Notes under the pieces: model-generated | Database searches by the model: none | Told to the model about the DNA's origin: nothing | What the model saw: the letters and a program-made list of their open reading frames with translations, nothing else | Program-made: the position numbers and the translations under genes | Shown here: positions 26,997 through 35,178 of the stretch, in pieces | Numbering within the stretch: the first letter of the stretch is position 1 | How the letters are laid out: every line of letters begins with the position of its first letter | Source: CAYSWS01 sp964434935 | Lineage (GTDB): Bacteria > Patescibacteriota > WWE3 > UBA101185 > UBA10185 | DNA: 64,000 nt | Direction of reading: 5' to 3' | Assembly (NCBI GenBank): GCA_964434935.1 | Contig: CAYSWS010000002.1 | Location: 19,125 to 83,124 of the forward strand

Positions 26997-28253
26997 ATGG
27001 CAAAAGAAAGAATCATTACCGGTATAGATGTAGGTTCGACTAAGATTGCTACGACTGTAGCCGTGGTGGACGATAAAAAAGTATCTGTCATAGGTGTTTC
27101 AGGCAATGTTGAGTCAAAGGGTATAAAAAAGGGTTTCGTCAGCAAAATAGACGGCGCCGTAGAAGCCATAGCCAATAGTTTGGAAAGAGCCGAAAGGATG
27201 GCCGGTGTATCAGTTTCCTCAGCCTTTGTGACCGTCAATGGTAGCCATATTGAGACCAGGAATTCTCACGGGGTGGTGGCTGTTTCGCCTCATTTGAGTT
27301 CGGAGATAACCCCTGAGGATGTGGCCAGAGTGACGGAAGCCGCCCAAGCCATCTCACTGCCTTCGTCTCGGGAGATCATCCATGTTCTTCCTCGTGATTT
27401 CATTGTTGATTCTCAGGATGGCATAAAAGATCCGGTGGGTATGACCGGAAACAGGCTGGAAGTGGAGACCAACATCATCCACGGCTTATCAACTGCTATT
27501 ATCAACTTGACCAAATGTATCGAACAAGTGGGGGTCAGCGTGGATGAGCTAATTTATACCGGGATCGCTTCGGCTGAGTCTGTGCTTACCGATACGGAGA
27601 AAGAGCTTGGTACATTGCTGGTAGATATCGGCGGAGGCACCACTTCAGTTATAGCTTATTTGGAAGGCAGTCCTATATTTTCTTCTGTCATACCCGTGGG
27701 AGCTAAGTACATTACCAACGACCTGGCCGTAGGCTTAAGGGTACGCATGGAGGATGCGGAGAGCATAAAACTTAAACTGAGCAATGAATACGCGCTGCAA
27801 GCAAAAAAACAGCTCGAACAGACAGACGATGAATTTGATGTGTCTGATCTGAATCTCGAGGCTGAAAGTATTTCCAAGAAGGTTTTATATAGGATCATTG
27901 ATGCCAGATTGGAAGAGATATTCAGCTTAGTGGCTTTGGAGATTGCCAAAGCTAACGTCAAGGGTAAACTTCCTGCTGGTACGGTTGTTACCGGTGGTGG
28001 AGCGCTTACAGCCGGTATGGAAAGAGTTGTAGGAAACGTCTTAAAGACGTCGGTTAGGATAGGCAAGCCCTCCGGAGTGACCGGATTGATAGATGAGATC
28101 CAAGGCCCGCAGTCGGCTGCCACAGTAGGAGCTGTTTTATATGGAGCCCACTTGTATAGGAGCGGTTCCATATTGTCTTTAGAGAAAAATCGCGGTAATA
28201 TATCTAGTAAGATTAGTACAATCTTTAGTAAATTAAAAAACTTCCTGCCCTAA
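26997..28253 (+). CDS. ftsA: Cell division protein FtsA
   Basis: 418-aa actin-like ATPase tethering FtsZ to the membrane. It has phosphate 1 motif TGIDVGSTKIATTVA, the 1C domain (FVTVNGSHIETRNSHGVV), phosphate 2 LLVDIGGGTTSV and the adenosine motif VVTGGGALTAGM. The C-terminal SKISTIFSKLKNFLP is an amphipathic helix suited to membrane binding. It lies 10 nt after ftsQ and 12 nt before ftsZ with no Shine-Dalgarno sequence. Confidence 0.95.
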   Translation: MAKERIITGIDVGSTKIATTVAVVDDKKVSVIGVSGNVESKGIKKGFVSKIDGAVEAIANSLERAERMAGVSVSSAFVTVNGSHIETRNSHGVVAVSPHLSSEITPEDVARVTEAAQAISLPSSREIIHVLPRDFIVDSQDGIKDPVGMTGNRLEVETNIIHGLSTAIINLTKCIEQVGVSVDELIYTGIASAESVLTDTEKELGTLLVDIGGGTTSVIAYLEGSPIFSSVIPVGAKYITNDLAVGLRVRMEDAESIKLKLSNEYALQAKKQLEQTDDEFDVSDLNLEAESISKKVLYRIIDARLEEIFSLVALEIAKANVKGKLPAGTVVTGGGALTAGMERVVGNVLKTSVRIGKPSGVTGLIDEIQGPQSAATVGAVLYGAHLYRSGSILSLEKNRGNISSKISTIFSKLKNFLP

Positions 28254-28265
28254 GTAAAAGTTAAT

Positions 28266-29462
28266 ATGCAGATAAAACCTGAGATTGAACGATTTGCGAA
28301 TATTAGAGTTGTGGGCGTTGGCGGCGCCGGGTGTAACGTTATCAATACTATGATCGAATCACAACAGATAAATGGCGTGGAATTTATTGCTGTGAACACA
28401 GATGCTCAGGCCTTATCCATCAGCAAAGCTTTTATTAAACTTCCCATAGGACAAAATCTGACTGGCGGTCTTGGTGCCGGCTCAGACCCTGAGTTGGGGA
28501 AAAAGGCCGCTGAAGAAGATGCCGACCTTATTAGATCAAACCTGGAGGGGTCGGATATGGTTTTTATAACCGCCGGCATGGGTGGTGGTACCGGTACGGG
28601 GGCCGCCCCTATTATTGCGGGTATAGCCAGAGAACTTGGTGCTTTGACCATAGGAGTTGTAACCAAACCGTTCTCTTTTGAGGGTGTGCGCAGGATGACC
28701 AATGCGGAGCGTGGTATTGCTGAGCTTAGCAAAGAAGTAGATGCCTTAATTACCATTCCCAACCAAAGGTTATTAGAGATCGCTGATGAGAAATTACCGG
28801 TCTTGGAAGCTTTTAAAATGAGCGATAGCGTGCTTAACCAAGGGGTACAGGGTATCTCGGACTTGATAGTTATGCCCGGTCTTATAAATGTAGATTTTGC
28901 CGACGTTAAAACCATTATGAAAAATGCCGGTACAGCCCTTATGGGTATAGGCATAGGTACCGGAGAAGACCGTGCAGCTGTGGCAGCCAGAGCGGCCATA
29001 ACCTCTCCTTTGCTTGATATTTCCATAGACGGTGCCACAGGAATACTGTTCAATATTATCGGTGGTAGTGATATGAGCATGGCCGAAGTTGATGAGGCAG
29101 CTAAGATAATCATTGAGGCGGCTAGCGCAGAAGCCAATATTATATTTGGTACTACGATCGATGAAAGCATGTCGGAGCAGATAAAGATCACCGTCATCGC
29201 CACGGGATTTGATACCGAAGATATAAGATCAAAACTGGGCATGAGAAAAGATTCCCCTTCTTACCAGAGAGACTCTTTTGAATCTTCAAAACCTATAGGG
29301 GTTGCGCCGGGCGCACTTTCCGGTGATGAGGAGGATACTGACGAAAAGGATAGCGATGAGGACAAAGATGGGGGAAAGCAAAGAGACTCTTGGGGAAAAC
29401 CCAGCCTAGGTGAGGACCCGGAAAGCAAGTATGACATTCCGGCATTTCTAAGAGGTAAATAA
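28266..29462 (+). CDS. ftsZ: Cell division protein FtsZ
   Basis: 398-aa tubulin-like GTPase forming the division ring. Signatures include VGVGGAGCNVINTM near residue 17, the GGGTGTGAAP tubulin loop, and NADFADVKTIM-like NVDFADVKTIM. A charged linker rich in Asp, Glu and Lys (about 340-385) ends in the conserved C-terminal peptide YDIPAFLRGK, which binds FtsA. The presence of ftsA, ftsZ and ftsQ argues for canonical fission. Confidence 0.97.
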   Translation: MQIKPEIERFANIRVVGVGGAGCNVINTMIESQQINGVEFIAVNTDAQALSISKAFIKLPIGQNLTGGLGAGSDPELGKKAAEEDADLIRSNLEGSDMVFITAGMGGGTGTGAAPIIAGIARELGALTIGVVTKPFSFEGVRRMTNAERGIAELSKEVDALITIPNQRLLEIADEKLPVLEAFKMSDSVLNQGVQGISDLIVMPGLINVDFADVKTIMKNAGTALMGIGIGTGEDRAAVAARAAITSPLLDISIDGATGILFNIIGGSDMSMAEVDEAAKIIIEAASAEANIIFGTTIDESMSEQIKITVIATGFDTEDIRSKLGMRKDSPSYQRDSFESSKPIGVAPGALSGDEEDTDEKDSDEDKDGGKQRDSWGKPSLGEDPESKYDIPAFLRGK

Positions 29463-29572
29463 CTATTCCCGTAACGGCAATTAAAATATGCATATATAGA
29501 AATTAAATGATTTCAGTTATGTATTTCCTTTGGTGACCGCAAATGCATATTATTACCACAACTTTTAATGTA

Positions 29573-29591
29573 ACAATGAATATTTCATTGT
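29573..29591. repeat. Perfect inverted repeat, 8-bp arms
   Basis: ACAATGAA-TAT-TTCATTGT between ftsZ and the nrdJ promoter. It has no T-tract, so it is more likely an operator or a weak hairpin than a terminator. Two ATGCATAT words (29488-29495 and 29543-29550) lie upstream. No complete NrdR box could be recognised. Confidence 0.5.
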
Positions 29592-29594
29592 AAT

Positions 29595-29622
29595 TTGTAA
29601 AAATTTATGTTTCGATTAGTAT
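29595..29622 (+). promoter_or_regulatory. Promoter of the ribonucleotide reductase operon
   Basis: -35 TTGTAA (29595-29600), 16-bp spacer, -10 TAGTAT (29617-29622). It would start a leader of about 90 nt before nrdJ, an exception to the leaderless pattern. Confidence 0.4.
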
Positions 29623-29638
29623 TACACTGCCCTCATAT

Positions 29639-29700
29639 ATTTTCTACGGAAAATTGACCATAAGCTAGGCCTATAGGAAAGTAGGCTAGGTGGCTTTTTT
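29639..29700 (+). promoter_or_regulatory. Attenuator-like leader of the class II RNR gene
   Basis: Two hairpins follow the promoter. The first (29639-29654) has arms ATTTTC/GAAAAT capped by a UACG tetraloop. The second pairs 62-67 with 91-96 (AAGCTA/TGGCTT) and 70-73 with 87-90 (CCTA/TAGG), with a 2-nt bulge, and runs into a T-tract to 29700, as an intrinsic terminator would. Only 20 nt separate it from the nrdJ start, too little for another promoter. It may be a regulated terminator, or simply the ftsZ terminator. Confidence 0.45.
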
Positions 29701-29720
29701 ACGTCAAAAAACACTATAAA

Positions 29721-32231
29721 ATGCAAGAGAATGTTAAAACAAAACCCAAAGACACATCTGTAAATGTAAGGTTGAGAAAGATACGTGACATGGAAAGAAA
29801 GAACGAGAACATCATTTTAAGTGAGAACTCCCGAGTTATTTTGGAAAAGAGATATTTAAGAAAAAGCGAATCTGGCGAAGCAGCGGAAACCATACCGGAA
29901 ATGTTTGAGAGGGTAGCTAGGGTAGTGGCTGAACCGGATACACCTTATACGGATATTACACGCACCAAGCAGGATTTTTACAACCTACTAACCAGTAAAA
30001 GATTTTTTCCCAACTCACCGACCTTTACCGGAGCCGGCACTCCCTTAGGTCAGTTAGCAGCCTGTTTTGTACTGCCTATAAATGATGACATGGGTAAAAA
30101 TTCAGACGGTATATTTTCCACCTTAAAAGATGCCGCCTTGATACAACAAGTGGGAGGAGGAAATGGTTTTTCCTTTTCGGACCTGAGATCAAAAGGTGCG
30201 GTAGTAAAAAGCAGTAACGGTAAAGCTTCCGGGCCTGTGGGCTTTATGTCGGTTTACGATAAGGCTTTTGGTGAGATAGCCCAAGGCGGTGTGCGGCGAG
30301 GCGCCAACATGGCTGTATTAAGGGTGGACCATCCTGATATAAGAGAGTTCATAGCCTGTAAATCAACTGAGGGCGATATTGCTAATTTTAATATCTCGGT
30401 AGCCCTGACCGATTCATTTATGAAAGCCGTAGTGGACGACACTAATTATGAGCTTATTGACCCCGCGAGCAAAGAAGTAATAGAAACGCCCAGGGCCAGA
30501 GAGATCTTTGATCTTATCATCGAACATGCCTACAAGAACGGTGAGCCCGGTGCTTTATTTATAGACACAGCCAACAAAGAAAACCCTGTACCCCAACTTT
30601 ACGAACTCAAGGCTACCAACCCTTGCGGTGAGCAGTGGCTGGGGCCGTATGAGAACTGCTGTTTGGGTTCGATAAATTTGGCCGAACATCTTGATGCCGA
30701 TGGCAACCTAGATTGGGAGCTTTTTCAGGAGTCTATAGAGCTTTCTACTAAATTTTTGGATAACGTAGTGACCGCCAACAAGTATGTACCAACTGTGCCT
30801 CAGCTTAGGGAGGCAGCTTTGAATGCTCGCAGGATAGGTCTCGGCTTTATGGGTTTGGCTGATGCCATGTATGCTATGGGGATCAGATATGGCAGTCAAA
30901 AAGGTCAGGAGTTTGCTGCACAGATTACGGAATTTATGAGATACCATAGTATGCTGACCTCCATTCGTTTGGCCGAAGAAAGAGGTCCATTTAGAAAGAT
31001 CTCCGGTAGCATCTACGATCCGGAAGATCTGCCGTGGGAGCCCCCGGTACCCCTTTCCCCCTACGAACACGACTTTAACCGGCCCGCCATTGATTGGAAC
31101 AGGGTAGTTAATGGTATAAAACAGCACGGTATCAGGAACGCCGCACAAACAACCATTGCTCCCACAGGGACCATTTCCACGGTAGCTGGTGTAGAGGGTT
31201 ACGGTTGCGAACCGGTCTTCGCTCTGGCTTACTTTAGGAATGTTTATCAGGCCGCGGGAGATGAGGAAGGTCTTACGCTGACCTATACCAGCCCGAGATT
31301 TATCGAGGCTTTGGATAAGGCCGGCATTGAAGGTGAACAAAGAGAAAGAATTATAGACCAGATCATAAAAAAAGGTTCCTGTCAGGATATTGACGAATTA
31401 CCGCCCGGCCTCAAAGATACCTTTGTTGTCTCAGCGGACATAGCCCCGGAAGAACACATTTTAATGCAGGCTTCCATGCAGGCGTTTATAGATAATTCTA
31501 TCTCCAAGACCTGCAATTTTCCCTCTACAGCTACCAAGGAAGATGTGGCCGAGGTTTATATGAAGGGGTGGAAATTAGGATGCAAAGGCTTAACGGTCTA
31601 TGTCACCGGTAGCAGGCAGGAAGTTGTCCTGGAAACAAAAGAAACTAAAAAAGCAAAGGCGGGGAAGGCTGAGGAGGAGTTCGAACAAAAAGTGTTCTCT
31701 CAACCTGTAGTAGAGGAGGTTAAAAGTGTGGAAATGGAAGAAGCCAGAGGGTACAAATTATCAGGCACTACCTATAAGATCAACACACCTCAAGGAAAGG
31801 CTTATGTGACCATAAATAGAAGTGATAGAGGAGAACCTCTGGAAGTATTCATCAATGTGGGCAAGGCCGGGTCCGACGTGGCCGCTTTGTCTGAAGCCAT
31901 GGGCAGACTGGTTTCCGGCTGGCTGCGCGCTTCCAAAAATAGAGCCTACACTGTGAAGGATATAGTCGTGCAGTTGATCGGTATTGGCGGCGCCTCATCT
32001 ATCGGGTTTGGCAAGAACAGAGTAAGCTCATTGCCCGACGCTCTAGCTAAAGTATTGGCGGAAGAATTTGATATCAGAGTGAGGGCTAACGGTTCGAACG
32101 TGGTCCACGAGGACGATAATGAAGTATCTTATTTTGCCCAAGCCGATATGTGTCCTGATTGCGGAAACTCAACTTTAGTGTTGGAAGAAGGCTGCGCTAA
32201 GTGCTACACCTGCGGTTTTAGTAAATGTTAA
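29721..32231 (+). CDS. nrdJ: Adenosylcobalamin-dependent ribonucleotide reductase (class II), TSCPD form
   Basis: 836-aa enzyme reducing ribonucleotides to deoxyribonucleotides with B12 as radical source. The barrel carries the first redox Cys (LAACFVLP), QQVGGGNGFSF, and the NPCGE active-site loop followed by ENCCLGSINL. The C-terminal part holds a TSCPD domain (about 675-770) and a Cys-rich tail (CPDCGNS...CYTCGFSKC) that probably reduces the active site. There is no N-terminal ATP-cone, so overall activity control by dATP is not expected. The second reductase follows after 6 nt and brings that domain. Confidence 0.95.
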   Translation: MQENVKTKPKDTSVNVRLRKIRDMERKNENIILSENSRVILEKRYLRKSESGEAAETIPEMFERVARVVAEPDTPYTDITRTKQDFYNLLTSKRFFPNSPTFTGAGTPLGQLAACFVLPINDDMGKNSDGIFSTLKDAALIQQVGGGNGFSFSDLRSKGAVVKSSNGKASGPVGFMSVYDKAFGEIAQGGVRRGANMAVLRVDHPDIREFIACKSTEGDIANFNISVALTDSFMKAVVDDTNYELIDPASKEVIETPRAREIFDLIIEHAYKNGEPGALFIDTANKENPVPQLYELKATNPCGEQWLGPYENCCLGSINLAEHLDADGNLDWELFQESIELSTKFLDNVVTANKYVPTVPQLREAALNARRIGLGFMGLADAMYAMGIRYGSQKGQEFAAQITEFMRYHSMLTSIRLAEERGPFRKISGSIYDPEDLPWEPPVPLSPYEHDFNRPAIDWNRVVNGIKQHGIRNAAQTTIAPTGTISTVAGVEGYGCEPVFALAYFRNVYQAAGDEEGLTLTYTSPRFIEALDKAGIEGEQRERIIDQIIKKGSCQDIDELPPGLKDTFVVSADIAPEEHILMQASMQAFIDNSISKTCNFPSTATKEDVAEVYMKGWKLGCKGLTVYVTGSRQEVVLETKETKKAKAGKAEEEFEQKVFSQPVVEEVKSVEMEEARGYKLSGTTYKINTPQGKAYVTINRSDRGEPLEVFINVGKAGSDVAALSEAMGRLVSGWLRASKNRAYTVKDIVVQLIGIGGASSIGFGKNRVSSLPDALAKVLAEEFDIRVRANGSNVVHEDDNEVSYFAQADMCPDCGNSTLVLEEGCAKCYTCGFSKC

Positions 32232-32237
32232 GGGCAT

Positions 32238-34376
32238 ATGAATTTCAAGATCAAGAAGTTAAACGGAAATATTGAATTATTCCAAGCAGAGAAAATATCA
32301 AATAGTGTTTTTTTGGCCGCCCAAAATGTAGGGGGAACAGATAAGGAACTGGCCAAAGAATTAAGCTGGCAGATAGTTGATATTTTAGAAAAGGAATTCA
32401 AAGATAAGAGGTTCATTACTACCTTGGAGATAGGCAATATCGTGGAAAAAGTTCTCATCGAAAACGGACACGCCAGTACGGCCAAAGCCTTCATCCTCTA
32501 CAGAGAGAATAAGAAGCACGCACATCAGGATAAGGATTCGCTGGGTATAAAAGATGATATAGGCCTGTCTTACAACACTTTATACATTCTCAAACAGCGC
32601 TACCTGAAAAGAAAAGATACCGGGGAGATAGAGGAAACTCCGGCGGGTATGATACACCGCGTGGCAAAATTTCTCTCCGCTGTGGAAAAAGGTCAAAGAA
32701 AGCAAGCCAAATGGTACAAAGAGTTCAAAAACATCATGATGTCCTTTGATTTCTTACCCGGTTCCAGAACTTTAGCCAATGCCGGAAAGAACGCACCTCA
32801 GCTGGCCAATTGTTTTGTCTGGCCGGTTGAGGATGACATAAACTCCATTTTTAATATCTTACACAAATCGACCTTGATCAAAAAGAATGGTGGCGGCTGC
32901 GGTTATAATTTTTCGCAGGTCAGGCCCGAAGGGGATATTGTGAACGGAATACCGGAACTGGCGGCCGGACCGGTCAAAATGATCGAAATGTTCAATCTCA
33001 TGACTTCACTTTTTAAGCAGGAAGGAAAATATGAAAGCGGTAACATGGCTATTTTAAATGCCGACCACCCCGACATTTTTAATTTTATCTCGGCTAAAAA
33101 GGATGATGGATATTTATCTAAGACGAATATTTCCGTGGGCGTCACCAACAAGTTCATGAAAGCTGCTTTAGAAGGTAAGGAGTGGGACCTTATTAATCCC
33201 AGAACTAAAAAAGTCGTGAACACAGTCAATGCCAAATCTATTCTGGACCTCATGGCAAATTTAGCCTGGCAGACAGGCGACCCGGGCCTTATTAATCTCT
33301 CGGCTATAAACAAAGGCACAGCCCTGGCAAATCCTCTCAAGAAGAAAAGAGGGGATATTATAACTACCAACCCTTGCGGAGAGGTCCCGCTATATCCGTA
33401 TGAGTCATGCAATTTGGGTTATGTTAATTTTGTTAATTTTGTTCGTGAGGGAAAATTTGATCTGGAAAGACTGGCTAAAGTCATCAGTGTGGCTGTGAGG
33501 TTAATGGACAATGTTATTGAGGCCTCATGGTTCCCAGTCGAAGAGGTGCAAAAGGCTGTGCATGAGCATAGAAGAATAGGTATTGGGGCAGTTGGCTGGG
33601 CAGAGGCTTTAGCTGAGCTGGAAATTTCCTATGATTCCCCGCAAGCCGTCAGGTTGGCTAAGAAAGTTACCAAAACCATGTACGAACACGCTTTTAACGC
33701 TTCCTGTTCTCTAGCTGAAGAAAAAGGGCCGTTCCCGCTGGTCAAGGATTCTATCTGGGCTGGAAAAAAGCACCAGCCCAGGAATGTAGCCCTGCTCACA
33801 TTCCCTCCTAGCTCCAGCAACGCCGTCATCTGTGACACCACCTTTGGTATTGAGCCTTATTTTGCCTTGGCCTACGAGCAGAATGTATTAGAAGGTATGC
33901 GACTGAGGACCGTAGCCCCCGTCTTTATAAAAAAACTCAAACAGAGGGGTATTTATACGGACAAGTTGATACAAAAAGTAATTGATAATCATGGCAGTGC
34001 TCAGGGCATCAAAGAAATACCTCAGGATCTGCAAGTCATCTTCAAGGTAGCTCACGATATATCTTGGCGAGATCACATTAAAATGCAGGCTGCTTTCCAA
34101 ACTTATACCGACAACGCAATTACCAAGACCATAAACATGCCCACAGAGACCACACCTAGTGAGATCAGGGAAGCCTTCATCTTAGCTTGGCAGCGGGGTT
34201 GTAAAGGTCTGACGGTATACAGGGATAGAACCAAATCAAATCAGGTGTTCGAATTTGGCAGTTCGCAGAGTTATAGGCCAGCCTTTACTATGTGCCCCAA
34301 CTGCGATATACCGTTGGAAAAAGACAACAAATGCTATAAATGCGCCAGATGCGGTTTCAGCACTTGCGAACTGTAG
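32238..34376 (+). CDS. Adenosylcobalamin-dependent ribonucleotide reductase (class II), ATP-cone form
   Basis: 712-aa paralogue of the preceding enzyme. Residues about 2-92 form an ATP-cone (KIKKLNGNIELFQAEKIS...STAKAFILYRENKK), the allosteric on/off switch. The barrel has LANCFVWPVEDD, KKNGGGCGYNFSQV and NPCGEVPLYPYESCNLGYVN, and the C-terminal tail CPNCD...CYKCARCGFSTC matches the redox tail of its neighbour. It lacks the TSCPD domain. Both copies keep the key Cys residues, so both could be active; a joint complex is also possible. A tandem repeat and the adenosyltransferase gene follow. Confidence 0.93.
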   Translation: MNFKIKKLNGNIELFQAEKISNSVFLAAQNVGGTDKELAKELSWQIVDILEKEFKDKRFITTLEIGNIVEKVLIENGHASTAKAFILYRENKKHAHQDKDSLGIKDDIGLSYNTLYILKQRYLKRKDTGEIEETPAGMIHRVAKFLSAVEKGQRKQAKWYKEFKNIMMSFDFLPGSRTLANAGKNAPQLANCFVWPVEDDINSIFNILHKSTLIKKNGGGCGYNFSQVRPEGDIVNGIPELAAGPVKMIEMFNLMTSLFKQEGKYESGNMAILNADHPDIFNFISAKKDDGYLSKTNISVGVTNKFMKAALEGKEWDLINPRTKKVVNTVNAKSILDLMANLAWQTGDPGLINLSAINKGTALANPLKKKRGDIITTNPCGEVPLYPYESCNLGYVNFVNFVREGKFDLERLAKVISVAVRLMDNVIEASWFPVEEVQKAVHEHRRIGIGAVGWAEALAELEISYDSPQAVRLAKKVTKTMYEHAFNASCSLAEEKGPFPLVKDSIWAGKKHQPRNVALLTFPPSSSNAVICDTTFGIEPYFALAYEQNVLEGMRLRTVAPVFIKKLKQRGIYTDKLIQKVIDNHGSAQGIKEIPQDLQVIFKVAHDISWRDHIKMQAAFQTYTDNAITKTINMPTETTPSEIREAFILAWQRGCKGLTVYRDRTKSNQVFEFGSSQSYRPAFTMCPNCDIPLEKDNKCYKCARCGFSTCEL

Positions 34377-34379
34377 CCA

Positions 34380-34474
34380 AATAGCTTATTTTCGAAGAAA
34401 TACCTTATTTTCGAAGAAATACCTTATTTTCGAAGAAATAGCTAATTTTCGAAGAAATACCTAATTTTCTTTAG
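34380..34474 (+). repeat. Tandem array of five 19-bp units
   Basis: Units begin at 34380, 34399, 34418, 34437 and 34456 with consensus AATACCTTATTTTCGAAGA. Units 2 and 3 are identical, units 1 and 4 differ by 1-2 bases, and unit 5 is degenerate in its last third. Each contains the palindrome TTCGAA flanked by TATTT and AAATA. The array fills the space between the second reductase and the adenosyltransferase. No spacers, so not CRISPR. Confidence 0.9.
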
Positions 34475-34478
34475 TTAC

Positions 34479-35015
34479 ATGCCAATATATACAAAACAGG
34501 GCGATAAGGGTGAAACCAACCTGAATAGTTCGACTCTTAAAAAAAGCCATCCCTTGTTGGACCTCATCGGTAACATCGATGAGCTGAATTCCTCATTAGG
34601 GTTGCTGCATGCTATAAGAAATAAGAAAATAAGAGCTTTGGTCGAGGATTTGCAAAATGACCTATTTTCCTTAGGAGCCAAATTATCAGGTGCGAAAATA
34701 GATCTCAACTATTCTTCCAGGACAAATGATATCGAGCATGCTATCGATGAGTTGTCACTTTCTCTGCCCAAACTGTCCAACTTTATAATTCCCGGAGGCT
34801 CAAAGTTTGCTGCTCAGCTGCAGCTTTCACGGGCTGTGGCCAGAAGAACGGAAAGGAGTGCCGTCGCCTTGATGGAAAAAGGAGTTCTTAAAGACAGTGA
34901 GGGAGAGGGCCTGATCACGTATCTGAACCGTTTATCTGATTTATTGTTTGTCATGGCGCGATATGTTAATTTTAAACTTGGTATAAAAGACACTATTTGG
35001 CCTAAAAAAAGATGA
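34479..35015 (+). CDS. Cob(I)alamin adenosyltransferase, PduO type
   Basis: 178-aa enzyme that adenosylates cob(I)alamin with ATP to make adenosylcobalamin, the cofactor of the two reductases upstream. It has the N-terminal ATP loop (YTKQGDKGETNL), the DELNSSLG motif and the helix SRAVARRTERSA, followed by LNRLSDLLFVMAR typical of the trimeric PduO family. With no cobalamin biosynthesis in the window, it supports salvage of external corrinoid. The last 4 nt overlap a microprotein gene. Confidence 0.93.
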   Translation: MPIYTKQGDKGETNLNSSTLKKSHPLLDLIGNIDELNSSLGLLHAIRNKKIRALVEDLQNDLFSLGAKLSGAKIDLNYSSRTNDIEHAIDELSLSLPKLSNFIIPGGSKFAAQLQLSRAVARRTERSAVALMEKGVLKDSEGEGLITYLNRLSDLLFVMARYVNFKLGIKDTIWPKKR

Positions 35016-35158
35016 ACAAATTTTATTACTTATTATTAATGTCTCTGGTTGTTATAGGCATTGTCGTGGCAGGTGTACTAGCAAAAAGGGCTGACCAAAC
35101 GGATAGATTTTTTGAATATCAGAAATCCCAAAGTGGAAAAAACTATGAGGGAAACTAA
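35012..35158 (+). CDS. 48-aa single-pass membrane microprotein
   Basis: A short open frame begins with an ATG overlapping the adenosyltransferase stop (ATGA) and ends TAA at 35158. The product has a membrane helix at about 5-23 (YYLLLMSLVVIGIVVAG) and a charged tail rich in Gln, Asp and Lys. The start/stop overlap is the same arrangement as in real operons here, which argues that it is translated. No family recognised. Confidence 0.55.
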   Translation: MNKFYYLLLMSLVVIGIVVAGVLAKRADQTDRFFEYQKSQSGKNYEGN

Positions 35159-35166
35159 TTTTTTGT

Positions 35167-35172
35167 TATAGT
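35167..35172 (+). promoter_or_regulatory. Extended -10 of ileS, leaderless type
   Basis: TGT-TATAGT followed by exactly 6 nt and the ATG at 35179. Confidence 0.55.
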
Positions 35173-35178
35173 ACCAGC

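Noticed and set aside
28406..29242. 278-aa open frame antisense to ftsZ
   Set aside because: It arises from the strong codon bias of ftsZ; the product is repetitive in Pro/Ser/Ala/Ile without domain signals.
29463..29720. Cobalamin (B12) riboswitch upstream of nrdJ
   Set aside because: The leader is only about 90 nt and the conserved B12-box pattern could not be found; the short attenuator-like structure is reported instead.
30708..31340. 210-aa open frame antisense to nrdJ
   Set aside because: No recognisable features and entirely within a conserved gene.
34380..34474. CRISPR array
   Set aside because: The repeats are direct tandem units with no spacers, and no cas genes are in the window.
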